DNA of 64,000 bases, taken from assembly GCF_005747095.1 (NCBI RefSeq), contig NZ_SWLG01000008.1, forward strand, positions 124,001 to 188,000, written 5' to 3'. The notes under the pieces are model-generated. The model saw only the letters and a list, made by a program, of their open reading frames with translations, was not told the origin of the DNA and ran no database searches. A program made the position numbers and the translations under genes. Shown piece by piece: positions 26,649 through 36,389 of the stretch (position 1 is its first letter; each line of letters opens with the position of its first letter). This DNA comes from Exobacillus caeni (GTDB taxonomy: Bacteria; Bacillota; Bacilli; Bacillales; Guptibacillaceae).

Positions 26649-27367
26649 TCTTTTTCTCCTGCTGCTTCATTTACCATATCCATAAAGTCCTGTGTTGTAT
26701 TCCCTTCAAATCGCTTTCCGTTGATGTATACCGTAGGAGTGCTATTGACACCAAGTTCCTTCACGATAGCAAGATCTTTCGCAACCTGTTCTTCCGCTTT
26801 TTCACTTTCGAATGTTTGTACAACTTTATCGACTTCTCCCTCATCAGCCACTTCTTTTAAAGTCTCGATGAGAAAATCTTTTGTAAAAATATCTTGTTTT
26901 TCATACTGTGGATCTTCCGGCTGTTTTTCAAATAAAAGATCATGGAATTTCCAGAAGGTTTTATCACCAAGTTCCAGGTAAACGGCCTCGGCAAATTTAG
27001 CTGAACGAGTCGAGTCTACGTTTATAAACGGGTAGTTTATAAAATAGAACTTGGCTTTACCAGTTTCGATAAGTTCTTTCTTGACCTGAGGAACAAACGA
27101 TTCATTGAAATTTTTGCACACCGGGCACTTATAATCGCCGAATTCTACAATCTTGACAGGAGCAGATTCTTCACCCATAAACGGCTGGTTTTCATAGTCG
27201 AATACCGTTTCTTCCTCGCCTGGATTCGAGTTGTTTCCTAAAAAGATGAATAGTAAAATAATCACTGCAATAACGACTACTCCACCGAATACCCACCCAG
27301 TTGCACTTGAATTATTCCTGGTTTGTTGCTTCCTGTTTTTCTTTGACTTTTTTTGGGACTTTGCCAT
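26645..27367 (-). CDS. bdbD: Thiol-disulfide oxidoreductase BdbD (DsbA-like)
   Basis: A membrane-anchored oxidase that introduces disulfides into exported proteins. A basic N-terminus is followed by one transmembrane helix (about residues 24-44), and the active site CPVC lies at residues 81-84 in FGDYKCPVCKNF. The inserted helical domain follows, and the cis-proline loop is NSTPTVYINGKRF near residue 214. Length 240 residues, slightly longer than B. subtilis BdbD. The ATG has AGGTGA upstream. It is first in the bdbDC operon. Confidence 0.93.
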   Translation of the reverse strand: MAKSQKKSKKNRKQQTRNNSSATGWVFGGVVVIAVIILLFIFLGNNSNPGEEETVFDYENQPFMGEESAPVKIVEFGDYKCPVCKNFNESFVPQVKKELIETGKAKFYFINYPFINVDSTRSAKFAEAVYLELGDKTFWKFHDLLFEKQPEDPQYEKQDIFTKDFLIETLKEVADEGEVDKVVQTFESEKAEEQVAKDLAIVKELGVNSTPTVYINGKRFEGNTTQDFMDMVNEAAGEKE

Positions 27368-27458
27368 TGTTTCACCTCGTCACAAATCTATTTTTTCACT
27401 AGTCGTAACCATTATAGTTACAACAAACACACCCGTCAAACGTAAATCATACAAAAAT

Positions 27459-27493
27459 AGAACGCGGCTTTTTATGTTAAAAACCGCATTCTG
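27459..27493 (-). terminator. Terminator after the AbrB-type membrane gene
   Basis: AGAACGCGG...TTTTT and AAAAA...CCGCATTCT pair on the minus strand and run into ATTTTTG, just past the stop at 27502. Confidence 0.65.
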
Positions 27494-27501
27494 TCGTTTA
27501 T

Positions 27502-28596
27502 CTAGATTTGATTCTGGGATTTTCTATTTTGTATGCCTCTTCTCCTAATCCACCACTGAAGAACAGGCAGCGCAACAAAGATGATAAAAAACAGCCTGAA
27601 CAGCTGATATCCACTTATCATCGATAAATCCGCATGGACTATTGTCGCTGTAACTCCCATCTCAGCAAGTCCTCCCGGAGCAGTACTGAGAAAAGCAGTC
27701 GGAAGATCGATCGATGTAATTTTAGTCAAAAGAAACGCAAGAACAAAAGAAAAGGTCACTAGCAATAGACTGGTTATAATGGATAGCACGCCGACCTTTT
27801 TCATAACCGTGATCATCTCTGGCTTTATATACAATCCAAGATGGATGCCAAGTAAGAACTGCGAAACGATGATTACTGGAGAAGGAAGTACAGGCGCCGA
27901 CTGCCAGAAAACAGATAAAACGGCGACAGTCACTAATGGTCCGGTTAAAATGGCTGCAGGCATTTTGATTTTTTTTGCCAGCCATGCTCCAGCCAGTGCC
28001 AGGATAATAAATGTCACCAGCACAAATGGACGGGATGCAGTCAGCTCAATGCCTGAAGCGGCACTTACTCCTGCTGACGCTGAGTTATGGTGGATTACAT
28101 TGATTGTAAGAAACGGAATTACCATAATAACTGTTACAACCCTTACTGTCTGTAATATGACGATCATTCCCGTGTCGATTTCTTCCGTTTCTTCACTTAA
28201 TGCAGCAACCTGTGAAAGCCCTCCGGGAATACTGCCAAAGAGGGCATCCCCTAATGATAGATTCGTACTTTTTACAAACATCATTCCTATCAGAAAACTA
28301 AACAAAATAGTTAACACAGTAATGCCGATAATATATGGAAAATGCTCTGTAATTTCTTCGACCGTCCTTCTTGAAAAAGATGATCCGAGCATATAACCAA
28401 TTACTATTAAAGCAAGCTGGCGAAAAGCTACAGGCCAATATAACCGCCTTTTGGTCACCAGATGCCATCCCATGATGCTCGTAAGCGGACCCAGCATCCA
28501 TGGAAGAGGACCATGCAAAACAATAAAAAGCATCGCTCCAGCGAGCCCTATTCCTCCTGCTTCCAACATTTGAAGGCTATTCTTTTTCGAGATCAT
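27502..28596 (-). CDS. AbrB/AmoA-type membrane protein (PF05145 family)
   Basis: A 364-residue multi-pass membrane protein of the family annotated as 'AbrB family transcriptional regulator' or ammonia-monooxygenase-like, a name that is misleading because it has no DNA-binding domain. Two homologous halves show the family pattern, with LFGSIPGGLSQVAALSEE in the first half and FLSTAPGGLAEMGVTA in the second. Eight to ten hydrophobic helices are visible. The repeat with PGG-hinged helices suggests a transporter. It is monocistronic, with a GGGGGAG site close to the ATG. Substrate unknown. Confidence 0.82.
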   Translation of the reverse strand: MISKKNSLQMLEAGGIGLAGAMLFIVLHGPLPWMLGPLTSIMGWHLVTKRRLYWPVAFRQLALIVIGYMLGSSFSRRTVEEITEHFPYIIGITVLTILFSFLIGMMFVKSTNLSLGDALFGSIPGGLSQVAALSEETEEIDTGMIVILQTVRVVTVIMVIPFLTINVIHHNSASAGVSAASGIELTASRPFVLVTFIILALAGAWLAKKIKMPAAILTGPLVTVAVLSVFWQSAPVLPSPVIIVSQFLLGIHLGLYIKPEMITVMKKVGVLSIITSLLLVTFSFVLAFLLTKITSIDLPTAFLSTAPGGLAEMGVTATIVHADLSMISGYQLFRLFFIIFVALPVLQWWIRRRGIQNRKSQNQI

Positions 28597-28828
28597 CCTC
28601 TCCCCCTATTCTGGTTCGCCATCTAACAATTAATTATATCGTTTCGTGCCCCTAAGAAAAAGAGAGTTGCCTGGTGAACATCAATTGATTGAAGAATAAC
28701 CTGCAAACCGCTAAACTAAAGGAGCCTAACTATAATCTTTTGTCAGAATATCGACAGAAATATGATGGAATATGGAATTTTTTCTAACATATACTACACT
28801 TATATACTCGTAACCTGGAGGAAATGCT

Positions 28829-29023
28829 GTGTTTACAATTGCAAAATTCGCGATAATCTTTTTCATAATAGTAGCTTTATTGGGAACCATGCTTGTTGCT
28901 GGGAAGAGCTCCCAGGATTATATGAAAAAATCCAAACAAACATCGATTACCATCTCAGTGATCTACTTTATTGCCGGTCTAATAGGAGTCGCCGTGATTG
29001 TATTATACTTTTACTTTTTTTAA
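28829..29023 (+). CDS. Small two-helix membrane protein
   Basis: A 64-residue protein with a GTG start and CTGGAGGAAATGCT as ribosome binding site. Two hydrophobic helices (about residues 4-24 and 41-63) flank a short basic linker, GKSSQDYMKKSKQTS. The layout recalls the small Bacillus proteins listed as potential contributors to bacillithiol synthesis, but I cannot confirm that. A good terminator follows at 29166. The frame on the same strand starting at 28762 lacks these signals. Confidence 0.68.
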   Translation: MFTIAKFAIIFFIIVALLGTMLVAGKSSQDYMKKSKQTSITISVIYFIAGLIGVAVIVLYFYFF

Positions 29024-29165
29024 GAAGGTATAAAAAATATTCGTTTGCAGGACTATTCAACTATTTAAAACCGGGACTTTTTTACAATTCTTAAAAAAAT
29101 CTATTTTTCTTGCATATTTATAGCCTATCCGGGAATACTATAAGCAAACACAATTCCCCCTATTT

Positions 29166-29195
29166 AACTGCTCGTTATCGACGGGCAGTTTTTTT
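29166..29195 (+). terminator. Terminator of the small membrane gene
   Basis: ACTGCTCGT and ACGGGCAGT pair over 9 positions with one G-T pair, followed by eight T residues. Confidence 0.85.
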
Positions 29196-29381
29196 TGCAT
29201 TGTTTCAGTGAACTGCTTGATGCAAAACCACTCTATGGCAGGCTGAGTGGATAACAAGTCATATTGATATTGCAAAAGTAATGGATAGATCAGTCTAGCA
29301 TTTTGAAACGTATTTAAGTTTCCGCAAAAGGTTCCTGGTTCTATCTATTTTTATTTCTCCGTTATTTAGCCATAAGAAAAA

Positions 29382-29418
29382 CACCCCAATTGTTCGGTGA
29401 TGTCCAACAATTGGGGTG
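29382..29418 (-). terminator. Terminator after the OFA transporter
   Basis: A perfect 13-bp stem, CACCCCAATTGTT / AACAATTGGGGTG, with an 11-base loop; on the minus strand it runs into TTTTTC. It lies 37 bp past the stop codon. Confidence 0.9.
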
Positions 29419-29454
29419 CAGTTAAAAAACGTGGTTCTCTTTAAAAGTTCAGGT

Positions 29455-30714
29455 TCACTGGCTTAATGTATTCGTTGCCTGGTTTTGTTGGGCACGAATA
29501 TGCCGAATGTTCACACGGATTAATAAAGAGATCGCCAGTGCGACCACAAATGCTCCTACGAAAATATAAAGGGTTAAGGAGTAACTATTAGTCGTTTCTC
29601 TAATCCATGAGACCACAATCGGGCCAACAAGTCCTGCTGCTGCCCAGGCAGTTAAGATATAACCATGAATGGCCCCTAATTGTTTTGTTCCGAACAAGTC
29701 TCCAATATATGCTGGAATAGAGGCAAAGCCGCCTCCATAGCACGTAAGTATCAAAAAGATCAGCAACTGGAAGATCAGGGCCGCTGTTACGTTTGGCAGC
29801 AATAAGAAAGCGATCGTCTGGATGACAAAAAAAGTGGTGTACACGTTCGGACGGCCAATGTAATCCGAAACAGAAGCCCAGCCAATTCTCCCGAGACCGT
29901 TGAACAGTCCCATGAGCCCTACCATTGTTGCAGCAGCAGTTGCGCTTAATCCCGCTATATCCTGTGCCATCGGGGAAGCCACTGAGATTACTGCTATCCC
30001 GCAGGTAACGTTAATGAAGAGCATGGCCCATAGCGCCCAGAAACGAACGGTTTTGACCGCTTCGTTTGCAGTAGACTGGGAAAGGTCTTCTGTCCGTTCC
30101 TCTTCTTCTTTTTCTGTATCAAATCCCTCCGGCGACCAATTCGCAGGTGGAGGAGCAAGATAAAGAGAAGACGCAAACATCAATACAAAATATACTGCGC
30201 CAAGTATATAAAAGGTCGAAGAAATGCCTACGCTTTTAATCAAAGCGGCAATAATCGGGCTTGCGATTAACGAAGCGAAACCAAAGCCCATAATCGCGAG
30301 TCCTGTAGCCATGCCCCTCCTATCAGGGAACCATTTAACGAGCGAGGATACAGGCGTGATGTACCCGATCCCGAGGCCAATTCCTCCGAGCGCGCCGTAG
30401 AAGAAATACAGCAAATACAGTGAATCGATACCTTCAGCAAATCCAGCACCGATAAGGCCGAGGCCAAAACAAATCGAAGCGATGATCCCTGAAGTTCTTG
30501 GCCCATACTTCTCTACAAAATGACCCATAAATGCTGCTGACAATCCAAGAAATAAAATTGCGATACTGAACGTGAACGATATTTCACTTAGTCCCCAGCC
30601 ATGCTGGTCCCGGAGCGGATTTGTAAACACGCTCCAGGAATAAACGGAACCTATCGAAATATGAATACCAACAGCTGATGCCGCTATCAACCATCTATTT
30701 TTTGTTTTCCCCAT
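29455..30714 (-). CDS. MFS transporter of the OFA (oxalate/formate antiporter) family
   Basis: A 12-helix major facilitator of about 419 residues. The N-terminal SAVGIHISIGSVYSWSVFTNP and the loop-2 motif GHFVEKYGPRTSG identify the oxalate:formate antiporter family; GIGLGIGYITPVSSLVKWFP is also typical. A hydrophilic central loop (about residues 195-220, rich in Glu) separates the halves. The ATG at 30714 is chosen because AAAGGGGAAAGTAGG lies directly upstream. It follows the formate-dehydrogenase-like gene and the DUF1641 gene on the same strand, so a monocarboxylate such as formate is a sensible but unproved substrate. Confidence 0.86.
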   Translation of the reverse strand: MGKTKNRWLIAASAVGIHISIGSVYSWSVFTNPLRDQHGWGLSEISFTFSIAILFLGLSAAFMGHFVEKYGPRTSGIIASICFGLGLIGAGFAEGIDSLYLLYFFYGALGGIGLGIGYITPVSSLVKWFPDRRGMATGLAIMGFGFASLIASPIIAALIKSVGISSTFYILGAVYFVLMFASSLYLAPPPANWSPEGFDTEKEEEERTEDLSQSTANEAVKTVRFWALWAMLFINVTCGIAVISVASPMAQDIAGLSATAAATMVGLMGLFNGLGRIGWASVSDYIGRPNVYTTFFVIQTIAFLLLPNVTAALIFQLLIFLILTCYGGGFASIPAYIGDLFGTKQLGAIHGYILTAWAAAGLVGPIVVSWIRETTNSYSLTLYIFVGAFVVALAISLLIRVNIRHIRAQQNQATNTLSQ

Positions 30715-30769
30715 CCTACTTTCCCCTTTCAAAGGAATAACTTATTTTCCTAACCCTATTCGAAAACAG

Positions 30770-31312
30770 TTAAGGAAGCGAATCGTCTTTCCTCTGTGTC
30801 TGATTTGGGGGAGGGCCATCGGTGTTCTTTTGCATTGGAGTCGTTTCTTGCCCCATTCCTTTTAAAAAGCTTAAAATCAGTGTGATCGCCCGGTTGATTT
30901 CAGGGTCTTTTAAAGAACGGACGAGATCAAAATAACCTGTTTTTTCATCCGTATCCGGTTCTTTCGACATATTGGCAATTCCCGCATCGACTTTCAATAA
31001 AATCGGTTCAAGCTGCTTTACGTTGATCATTCCCAGCGTTCCAAGCATCAGTAAAAGGTTTTTTATCGTGTTGGTGTTTTCCGGTTTGTCCGCTGCTTTA
31101 ACCATGATGTCGAGCACTTTATCTCCCTGGCCGAACATGCCGTTCAACAATGAAGTGATACCACGCTCATGCATATGATTGATCACTTCAAGCGACTCGA
31201 GGATCGCTTCTTTGTTTTTCACAAGGGCATCCTCAACTTCCTCAAGGTCTTTCTTCTTTTTCTCCTCTTCTGTCAGCTCCAGTTTGTGTATCTTTTTTAT
31301 CGCTTTAGCCAT
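30770..31312 (-). CDS. DUF1641 protein, partner of the molybdoenzyme
   Basis: A 180-residue soluble helical protein of the DUF1641 family (YjgD/YrhD type). It starts with a basic stretch and a coiled region, and its core [20 protein letters not shown] and [20 protein letters not shown] is the conserved part. In B. subtilis each formate-dehydrogenase-like gene is followed by such a gene. Here the start overlaps the enzyme's stop by 8 bp. It probably helps assembly or electron transfer of the enzyme; the biochemical role is not established. Confidence 0.83.
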   Translation of the reverse strand: MAKAIKKIHKLELTEEEKKKKDLEEVEDALVKNKEAILESLEVINHMHERGITSLLNGMFGQGDKVLDIMVKAADKPENTNTIKNLLLMLGTLGMINVKQLEPILLKVDAGIANMSKEPDTDEKTGYFDLVRSLKDPEINRAITLILSFLKGMGQETTPMQKNTDGPPPNQTQRKDDSLP

Positions 31313-34300
31313 GTTGTTTTCGCTCCTTTTTCACAAGGTCCCCAGGGAATATATAATCGTCTCTATCCCATTTTTTCTGAACCTGGACTCCTATTTGAGG
31401 CTGCGGGTTTCCATAGCGATGGTTGATTTTAGGCAACGGGTTGATGCCTTCGCCTTTTAAAATTTCCATTTTAGCTTTCGTTTCTTTATAAGCAGGTGTA
31501 TCAGTGTCTTTGTCGGAATAACTGCTTGTCAAAAGGTTGATCGCAGCATCTCCTGAATCATTCATAGGCAGGTATACTTCTTTCCCGCTTACACGATCGG
31601 TAATGAGACATTGTACTTTAACATTTCCGTACGGCGAGGAAAGCCTTACGAGCGTTCCGTCTTTTATGCCTCTTTCTGCAGCAAGTTCCGGTGAAATCTC
31701 AAGGAAAGTCCTGGGAGTCTTTTCAGAGATTCCTTCCGATTTATATGTCATGTTTCCTTCATGGAAATGCTCGAGCAGCCTGCCGTTATTAACATGGATA
31801 TCATACTCTTCCTCATACTGGACAGGTTCTGTCCATTTTACTGGCCAGAACTGAGCTTTACCGTCAGGAAATGGGAATCCGTCAGTGAAAAGCAGCGGTG
31901 TGTCTGTTCCGTCTTCAGCAACTGGCCATTGCAGGCTTTTATATCCCTCAAGCCTTTCATAATTAACTCCGGCAAAAAGCTCTGTAAGCTGAGCGGCTTC
32001 TTCCATGATTTCTCCCGGGTGCTCATATGCCCATCCTGCTCCTAAGCGGTTAGCAATCGCCATAATGATCTGCCAGTCAGGTTTCGAATCGCCAAGCGGC
32101 TCCATTACCTTATAAAGGCGCTGGAAGCGGCGTTCCGTATTGGTAAACGTACCGTCTTTTTCTAAACTCGGGCTTGCTGGTAGAACAACATCAGCGAACT
32201 CGGCGGTCCTGGATAAAAAGATATCCTGCACCACGAAAAAATCAAGTTTTTCATAGGCTTCATGGACATAATTGATATTTGAATCAACGATCCCCATTTC
32301 TTCACCTTTAAGATACATCGCCTTAACGGTACCCTCATGAATACCTGCGACCATCTCATGGTTGTTCAGTCCTGGATGTTCCGGGAGCGGGACACCCCAT
32401 GCCTTTTCATACTTTTTACGGACTTTTTCATCAGTGATCTTCTCGTAACCAGGCATACGATCTGGCATGCTTCCAAAGTCACTGGCACCCTGTACATTAT
32501 TATGGCCCCTGAGCGGATAAGCTCCTGTTCCAGGACGTCCATAATTTCCTGTAGCAAGAAGGAGATTTGAAATCGCTGTACTTGTATCGCTTCCACCGAG
32601 ATGCTGGGTTACTCCCATCGCCCAGAGTGTTACGACACTGTTCGCTTCATGGATCATTTCAGCCGTTTTGATAAGATCTTCCTTTGCGATTCCGGTTATC
32701 TCAGCAGCATAGTCCATCGTATATTGCTCAAGGCTTTCCTTATATTCCTCATATTTATTTACTTTGTTTTTTATAAATCCTTCATCTGCCCAGCCCTGGT
32801 CTATAATATATCTTGTCACTGCAGACAGCCAAACGATATCAGTTCCGGGACGAGGCTGGATGAACAAGTCTGACCTTTCAGCCATTTCATGTTTTCTTAA
32901 ATCTGCTACGATCAATTTTTGCCCGTTTAGTTTATGGGAACGTTTGACTCTTGTGGAAAGGACCGGGTGAGACTCTGACGTATTGGAACCAACTACGATG
33001 ACGAGTTCCGACATTTCGATGTCCTTGATCGATCCCGCATCTCCACCGTGCCCAACTGTTCTAAATAACCCCATCGTAGCCGGTGTCTGGCAATATCTTG
33101 AACAGTTATCAAGATTGTTCGTACCGATGACTCCTCTAGCAAGCTTTTGCATTAAATAGGATTCCTCATTTGTACATTTAGAAGAACTGATAAAACTAAA
33201 TGCATCGGGTCCGTTCTTTTCTTTTATCTCATTGAATTTTCGAGTGATCAGATCAAGCGCTTCATCCCACTCCGCTTCCCGGAATGCATCACCTTCACGG
33301 ATTAGCGGTTTCGTTAATCTCTCTTCACTGTTTACAAAATCCCAGCCGAACTTACCTTTTACACATGTTGAAATCCCGTTGGCAGGTGCTTCCACTTGAG
33401 GGTCGACCTTTAAGATTTCACGACCTTTTGTCCAGACATCAAAGCTGCAGCCTACACCGCAGTATGTACAAACTGTCTTTGTTTTCTTAATGCGTTCGTC
33501 ACGCATCGCTGATTCCATATCGGAGATCGCCAGAATCGAACCGTAGCCAGTTTCAACATTTTTTGTAATCTCAATCATCGGCCGAAGCGTTTCTTTGTTG
33601 ATGCCGGTCATGTAACCAGCTTCCCCTTCCATCCCCTTTTCCATCATGGCATTACAAGGGCAAACAGTTGAACAATGTCCGCACGAAACACAGGAGGATT
33701 CGTTGATCGGAACATCATTATCCCAGATAACGCGCGGTCGCTTTCGTTCCCAGTCAATCGTCAGCGTTTCCGTAACCTGAACGTCCTGGCACGCTTCAAC
33801 ACATCTTCCGCAGAGGATGCACTGGTCAGGATCATATCTGTAAAATGGATGTGAATTATCAACAGGGTCAGGTTTTTGTTCAAACGGAATACTTTGATGA
33901 TTGATCTTCATTTCCTTTACGGTGTTATGTACCTCGCAACTTCCGTTATTGTAATCGCAAACTGTACAATACAATTCATGGTTATACAAAATTCGGTCCA
34001 TCCCAATAACCTGGGCATCTTTCACTTCTTTTGCAACGGTATCAATTACATCACCGTCTTTTAATTCGGTGGAGCATGAGCGCACCAGCTCGTCGTTAAC
34101 CCGTACTATGCAAGTGTCACAGGTCTCTATCGGCCCAAGACTCGGATGATAGCAAACATTCGGTACCTCGATCGAACTATCTGACAATAGCTGGAGGACT
34201 GTCTGGTTTCCTGTTGTTTTCATATCGACACCATTAATATTCACTGTTATTGTGTCTGCCAAAAGTTCTTCACCCTTTCCCTTAATAGTTTTATGACCAA

Positions 34301-34316
34301 ATCTTCTGAAACTCAT
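31305..34316 (-). CDS. Formate-dehydrogenase-like molybdopterin oxidoreductase (YjgC/YrhE type)
   Basis: A cytoplasmic enzyme of about 1003 residues. Domain order: an N-terminal [2Fe-2S] ferredoxin domain ([15 protein letters not shown]), a Cys/His-rich segment ([15 protein letters not shown]), two [4Fe-4S] motifs ([11 protein letters not shown] and [13 protein letters not shown]), then the molybdopterin domain with its own cluster motif [13 protein letters not shown] and a C-terminal dinucleotide-binding domain. The catalytic position reads [11 protein letters not shown]: Cys takes the place of selenocysteine, and the usual following His is Gln, a feature I recall in the Bacillus YjgC/YrhE group. 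Start ATG 34316 is favoured over TTG 34325 by spacing to AGAGGG. Formate is the presumed substrate, but the altered active site leaves doubt. Confidence 0.88.
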   Translation of the reverse strand: MSFRRFGHKTIKGKGEELLADTITVNINGVDMKTTGNQTVLQLLSDSSIEVPNVCYHPSLGPIETCDTCIVRVNDELVRSCSTELKDGDVIDTVAKEVKDAQVIGMDRILYNHELYCTVCDYNNGSCEVHNTVKEMKINHQSIPFEQKPDPVDNSHPFYRYDPDQCILCGRCVEACQDVQVTETLTIDWERKRPRVIWDNDVPINESSCVSCGHCSTVCPCNAMMEKGMEGEAGYMTGINKETLRPMIEITKNVETGYGSILAISDMESAMRDERIKKTKTVCTYCGVGCSFDVWTKGREILKVDPQVEAPANGISTCVKGKFGWDFVNSEERLTKPLIREGDAFREAEWDEALDLITRKFNEIKEKNGPDAFSFISSSKCTNEESYLMQKLARGVIGTNNLDNCSRYCQTPATMGLFRTVGHGGDAGSIKDIEMSELVIVVGSNTSESHPVLSTRVKRSHKLNGQKLIVADLRKHEMAERSDLFIQPRPGTDIVWLSAVTRYIIDQGWADEGFIKNKVNKYEEYKESLEQYTMDYAAEITGIAKEDLIKTAEMIHEANSVVTLWAMGVTQHLGGSDTSTAISNLLLATGNYGRPGTGAYPLRGHNNVQGASDFGSMPDRMPGYEKITDEKVRKKYEKAWGVPLPEHPGLNNHEMVAGIHEGTVKAMYLKGEEMGIVDSNINYVHEAYEKLDFFVVQDIFLSRTAEFADVVLPASPSLEKDGTFTNTERRFQRLYKVMEPLGDSKPDWQIIMAIANRLGAGWAYEHPGEIMEEAAQLTELFAGVNYERLEGYKSLQWPVAEDGTDTPLLFTDGFPFPDGKAQFWPVKWTEPVQYEEEYDIHVNNGRLLEHFHEGNMTYKSEGISEKTPRTFLEISPELAAERGIKDGTLVRLSSPYGNVKVQCLITDRVSGKEVYLPMNDSGDAAINLLTSSYSDKDTDTPAYKETKAKMEILKGEGINPLPKINHRYGNPQPQIGVQVQKKWDRDDYIFPGDLVKKERKQHG

Positions 34317-34487
34317 TCTTTTCAATACCCTCTTGCGTATGGCTGCAAACCTTTAAAAGTATTAATTTTCTGCATTCGGTTATAGTCATGATCTAAAATT
34401 ATTGAAAAATGGCAGGATGTTTTTTTTCTGGTAAAACGAGGGAATATCAAAACTTAAATCATTTGTTAGGGAATGTGATATCTTTTT

Positions 34488-35042
34488 ATGAGAAACTCAA
34501 CTTCTATTATTATTGTTGTCATCATGCTGGGGGTAATCGTTTTTTCATTAGTGTCGCCATTTATGCCTCAGGAGGAAGAACAACACCAAAAAGACGCTAA
34601 AATGCCGGATAAATTGCATCCTGTTGTAGAAAAAAAGAAGAACAAGCTTATCAGGAGAGCAGAAGATAAAGGAATCAATGTAGTTATTACAGAAGGATTT
34701 CGTTCAGTTGAAAAACAAAATGAGCTTTATCAACAGGGCAGATCAGACGAAAGTAATATTGTTACAAATGCTAAAGGCGGAGAATCTTACCATAACTATG
34801 GACTTGCAATCGACTTTGCCCTAAAACGAAAAGATGACGTTATTACCTGGGATTTAGAATACGATGGAAACAACAATGGGAAATCAGACTGGCTTGAGAT
34901 TGTAAAAATTGCTAAATCATTAGGTTTTCAGTGGGGTGGCGATTGGCAGCATTTCAAAGATTACCCTCATCTGCAGATGGACTTCGGATTAACGATAAGA
35001 GAGTTGCAAAACGGTCGATGGCCACCAAAAGAAGATGCCTAG
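34488..35042 (+). CDS. M15-family cell-wall peptidase (CwlK/VanY-like)
   Basis: A 184-residue secreted or membrane-tethered peptidase. An N-terminal hydrophobic segment (residues 5-27) is followed by the LAS-type Zn-peptidase domain: EGFRSVEKQNELYQQGR, then the metal-binding SYHNYGLAIDFAL (His and Asp) and HLQMDFG near the end for the third ligand. The insert DLEYDGNNNGKSDWLEI is typical of L-Ala-D-Glu endopeptidases such as CwlK. It acts on peptidoglycan stem peptides. The ribosome binding site is weak, and the gene stands alone, convergent to the DinB gene. Confidence 0.87.
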   Translation: MRNSTSIIIVVIMLGVIVFSLVSPFMPQEEEQHQKDAKMPDKLHPVVEKKKNKLIRRAEDKGINVVITEGFRSVEKQNELYQQGRSDESNIVTNAKGGESYHNYGLAIDFALKRKDDVITWDLEYDGNNNGKSDWLEIVKIAKSLGFQWGGDWQHFKDYPHLQMDFGLTIRELQNGRWPPKEDA

Positions 35043-35063
35043 CCACCGCCGATTTTCTTTTGG

Positions 35064-35534
35064 TTAACGGTTTGTTGGCCAAGATCCTTGCATTTTTCTT
35101 AATTGAATTATTTGCCCAGTATGATAGGCATCATGAAGCATTATATCTAATAATTTCCTCTCAAGTGAATTTTGGTCAAGTTGTTCATCCGACATACTAC
35201 TCACCGCCTGAATCAATTTACGCTGAGCATTTTCGGAACGTACAACCACTTTCTTCCATACCTGATCATCATTAAATTGATCCGTAAGAGAAAAGGTTTC
35301 ATCGCCATCGAGATTATTGGTCCATTCCCGTCCTTCCAGGTGCGCAGTGAGTCTTTCTTTATAATAGATTAAATGATTCACGTTCTCCCATATACTTTTA
35401 GTTGCCTCTCCAGAGGGTTTCCAGATGGCCTGTTCGGGTGTTAGTCCTTCGATCGCATCTTTGAACGGTGCATACCAACTTTCTTTGTCGTATGTAGTAT
35501 ATAACAAGTTTAATAGCAAGGTAATTCTTTTCAT
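35064..35534 (-). CDS. DinB-family four-helix protein
   Basis: A 156-residue protein of the DinB/YfiT-like metal-binding four-helix fold. The three His ligands are likely those in NVNHLIYYKERL (about residue 54) and HDAYHTGQIIQL (about 134 and 138). The N-terminal LYTTYDKESWYAPFKDAIEGL and the PSGEATKSIWENVNHL segment are usual for the group. Several Bacillus members transfer bacillithiol or act as thiol-dependent enzymes; the specific role here is unknown. Start codon ATG at 35534 with GGAGAAG upstream. Confidence 0.83.
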   Translation of the reverse strand: MKRITLLLNLLYTTYDKESWYAPFKDAIEGLTPEQAIWKPSGEATKSIWENVNHLIYYKERLTAHLEGREWTNNLDGDETFSLTDQFNDDQVWKKVVVRSENAQRKLIQAVSSMSDEQLDQNSLERKLLDIMLHDAYHTGQIIQLRKMQGSWPTNR

Positions 35535-35795
35535 AATCGACTTCTCCTTGAACGTTTAGTATTTTTAACAATTTAAACTAACTTTTGTAAAAAGATAAAG
35601 ACTTAAATCACTTTAACCTGCCAGGTTCTTCTCTATGAGTTATTACTTCGACTTGCATAATCATATCCCTTTTTAAGTTTAAAACTGCTTAACAAAACAA
35701 AACGGTAAACATTTTTTTACGAACTTTATTAAATTAGGTAAAGAAAAACTATAATGGTTCTTTCTCTTGTTAGTTATATAGAAAATAATAGATAA
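35535..35795. other. AT-rich intergenic region
   Basis: About 260 bp between dinB and the leader-like element. It contains AT-rich sequence likely to hold the dinB promoter and, near 35740-35795, the promoter of the plus-strand element. No gene is supported. Confidence 0.6.
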
Positions 35796-35801
35796 TTAAG
35801 T

Positions 35802-35923
35802 TGTCGGACCGACAGAATCATCTGAAAGGAGGTCGATTATATTGATCAAGTGTGAAGAGGTGACTTCCGTTTAGGCGGAAATCTCACCATATCGGAAAGG
35901 GGCTGTGATTCGCAGCCCCTTTT
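35802..35923 (+). ncRNA. Short leader-like transcript with mini-ORF, hairpin and terminator
   Basis: The stretch has several signals in a fixed order: a palindrome TGTCGG-A-CCGACA (35802-35814); a strong AAAGGAGG site; a ten-codon frame TTG...TAG (35842-35874, LIKCEEVTSV); a hairpin GGTGACTTCCG / CGGAAATCTCACC overlapping the end of that frame; then a terminator with AAAGGGGCTG / CAGCCCCTTTT (35896-35923). This resembles an attenuator or a small regulatory RNA with a leader peptide. The next gene downstream is the CD3324-family gene. No known RNA family was recognised. Confidence 0.5.
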
Positions 35924-36035
35924 ATAATTTTCTGACTTTTCATGTTTCGAAAATCAATTTATAATGAATATATGGCTTACTGTTTCTGAATTTAAGTGAA
36001 GTTTTTCAAATACACAATGAAAGGAGTTTTAAACA

Positions 36036-36134
36036 ATGTCTGGATTTTACAAGTCAGTAAACGTACACCTTGATCTAAATAAGGAGGACGTAAACTTTGC
36101 AATACAAAAACGGAAAAGAGGTGTTCCCTCCTAA
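36036..36134 (+). CDS. Short ORF overlapping the CD3324-family gene
   Basis: A 32-codon frame (MSGFYKSVNVHLDLNKEDVN and onward) with AAAGGAG nine bases before its ATG. It overlaps the next gene's start by 38 bp in another frame, and contains that gene's AAGGAGGA ribosome binding site. It may serve to couple translation, or be an extension of the next gene lost by a frameshift. No homologue is recognised. Confidence 0.4.
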   Translation: MSGFYKSVNVHLDLNKEDVNFAIQKRKRGVPS

Positions 36135-36384
36135 TTTGCTGAAGGAGCTGCAGAACTACATCGAGGGTGAACTCATTTACATCCCAAAGAAATCGGACCA
36201 GCGGGCTCGATGGGGGGAGCTTAGTGGATCACGGAAATTAATCACCAAAAGGAACGAGGAAATTTTTCAAAATTATAAAGAAGGCTATACTTTTAAAGAA
36301 TTAGAGAAGAAATACCATCTTTCGATTGAGAGTATTCGGAAAATCATCTATAAAACAAGAGAAAAGGACGAACAGAAGAAATGA
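36097..36384 (+). CDS. CD3324-family helix-turn-helix protein
   Basis: A 95-residue DNA-binding-like protein. The first half, with LLKELQNYIEGELIYIPKK, SDQRARWGELSGSRKLITK and RNEEIFQNYKEGYTFKELE, matches what I recall of the CD3324 family, and the rest, KKYHLSIESIRKIIYKTR, is a helix-turn-helix of the Mor/resolvase-like type. Translation starts at a TTG preceded by AAGGAGGA. It is followed by a clear terminator. Function unknown; probably a small transcription regulator. Confidence 0.75.
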   Translation: MQYKNGKEVFPPNLLKELQNYIEGELIYIPKKSDQRARWGELSGSRKLITKRNEEIFQNYKEGYTFKELEKKYHLSIESIRKIIYKTREKDEQKK

Positions 36385-36389
36385 AACGA

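Larger units (their letters stand above)
29024..29454. other. Intergenic stretch with two terminators
   Basis: Between the small membrane gene and the convergent OFA transporter there are only the plus-strand terminator at 29166-29195 and the minus-strand terminator at 29382-29418. No gene is supported in the 140-bp part between them. Confidence 0.7.

Noticed and set aside
27779-28396. 205-codon open frame on the plus strand
   Set aside because: It lies wholly antisense to the AbrB-type membrane protein gene; its composition is the mirror of a hydrophobic protein, and it has no ribosome binding site.
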